Shown here in pieces: positions 63,414-64,000 of a stretch of DNA of 64,000 nucleotides. The notes under the pieces are model-generated. The model had not been told where the DNA came from and searched no databases. It saw only the letters and a program-made list of their open reading frames with translations. The DNA comes from Intestinibacter bartlettii (GTDB lineage Bacteria > Bacillota > Clostridia > Peptostreptococcales > Peptostreptococcaceae), in assembly GCF_018917435.1 (NCBI RefSeq), contig NZ_JAHLOQ010000001.1, positions 62,001 through 126,000 on the forward strand, written 5' to 3'. A program made the position numbers and the translations under genes. Each line of letters opens with the position of its first letter. Positions within the stretch are counted from its first letter, which is position 1.

Positions 63414-64000
63414 TTGAGTAATATTAATAAAACTATATTAATATTAACTGCTCAATTTGGTGCTGGCCATGTAAGTGCAGCAAATGCTATTAAAGAGTAT
63501 ATCCTAGAAAAAAATCCAAATTTCAATATTGTAATTCAAAATTTTATAGACGCCAGTATACCACGCATAAATAACCCAATGGTTAAAATGTACGAAAGAA
63601 ATACTAAATATGTTCCAGAACTTTATAATTATTACTATTATGCTAAGAAAAATTTTAATTCAAAGTTTGATATAACTTATAAGATATATACTCCCAAACT
63701 AACAGAATATATCTTAGAAATAAAACCAGATTTGATAATATCTACTTTTCCATCAGCTGCTGGATGTGTCCATGATTTTAATTCAAAAAAAGAAAACACA
63801 CCTATTCCATGTATTACAGTCATTACTGATGTTGTAGACAGCTTAGAATGGATTTTCCCAAATACTGATATGTATTTTGTTCCTACATATGAAATTAAGC
63901 ATAGATATGTTCAAAAAGGATTAAATCCTGATATTTTTAGAGTTACTGGTGTTCCAACAGATAAGAAGTTCAATATAAAAGATAAAGTTTATTTCCAAAA
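63414..64000 (+). CDS. MGDG synthase/UgtP-type glycosyltransferase, N-terminal part
   Basis: TTG start with TTGGAGGTGAT upstream; 195 codons fit in the window and the gene runs off the end. ILTAQFGAGHVSAANAIKEY is the N-terminal glycine loop of the MGDG-synthase/GT28 group; the next blocks (KPDLIISTFPSAAGCVHDF, ITDVVDSLEWIFPNTDMYFV, PTYEIKHRYVQKGLNPD) also match. Such enzymes add sugar from UDP-glucose or UDP-galactose to diacylglycerol. Own promoter. The catalytic C-terminal half is not in the window. Confidence 0.88.
   Translation, partial: MSNINKTILILTAQFGAGHVSAANAIKEYILEKNPNFNIVIQNFIDASIPRINNPMVKMYERNTKYVPELYNYYYYAKKNFNSKFDITYKIYTPKLTEYILEIKPDLIISTFPSAAGCVHDFNSKKENTPIPCITVITDVVDSLEWIFPNTDMYFVPTYEIKHRYVQKGLNPDIFRVTGVPTDKKFNIKDKVYFQ

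Overview
This 64 kb window is very AT-rich chromosomal DNA. It has strong AGGAGG-type ribosome binding sites, frequent TTG starts and many short hairpin terminators with long U-tracts. Gene content points to an anaerobic, probably spore-forming clostridium. The evidence is a type III glutamine synthetase tail, an FSA-type transaldolase beside transketolase, DUF3867-, DUF1836- and TSCPD-type genes, an extra SigA-like sigma factor, MutS-like and ABC-F ATPases, and a cysteine-rich coat-like protein. A Peptostreptococcaceae-like host (relatives of Clostridioides, Romboutsia, Intestinibacter) is my best guess, but this is inference. I saw no rRNA, tRNA, CRISPR array, insertion sequence or prophage. 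The layout is ordinary chromosome with small accessory cassettes.

Layout. 1-2080: nitrogen assimilation (end of glutamine synthetase, then an Amt-PII fusion). 2086-6088: tal-tkt pentose phosphate operon with a CcpA-like cre site, and a GntR/UTRA regulator. 6089-11300: radical SAM protein, EamA exporter, DJ-1 protein, zinc-dependent phospholipase C-like protein, alanine/glycine symporter. 11313-14036: a LytTR regulator, DUF3021 membrane protein and ABC transporter operon. 14160-18948: cinA followed by a heterodimeric ABC exporter with one degenerate ATP site. 19132-25888: dipeptidase, DUF819 membrane protein, D-Ala-D-Ala ligase, MocR regulator and MurF. 26011-31400: TIM-barrel protein, ABC-F ATPase, glycerophosphodiester phosphodiesterase, nicotinamidase-like hydrolase, DUF3867 protein. 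31546-36496: an 18-residue membrane microprotein, a Gfo/Idh oxidoreductase, an EamA exporter that seems translationally coupled to a leader ORF, a BusR-like c-di-AMP regulator, a flavodoxin remnant, and a SigA-like sigma factor gene broken by an in-frame stop. 36821-43869: MFS exporter, NUDIX, xpt, DUF2975-XRE pair, membrane-anchored MutS-like ATPase, and an SGNH hydrolase/DUF1836 divergent pair with a striking operator-like palindrome. 43978-45585: a RelE-like gene followed by an unrecognised 401-residue protein. 45863-55756: small membrane proteins, parvulin, Lrp, CBS pair, cold shock protein, secreted amidase-like protein, pyridoxal kinase, YlbF-like protein, two PLP aminotransferases. 55805-60372: a MacB-like ABC fusion with a degenerate ATPase domain, divergent from a two-component system. 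60501-64000: a cysteine-rich, alanine-heptad protein, a YjiH-like membrane protein, and the start of an MGDG-synthase/UgtP-type glycosyltransferase.

The strongest leads are: the alanine-heptad cysteine-rich protein; the truncated sigma factor; the two-gene RelE-like cassette; the DUF1836/SGNH palindrome; the degenerate ATPase motifs in the MacB-like fusion; and two very short ORFs with excellent ribosome binding sites. Function calls rest on motif recognition by eye; no database search was possible.
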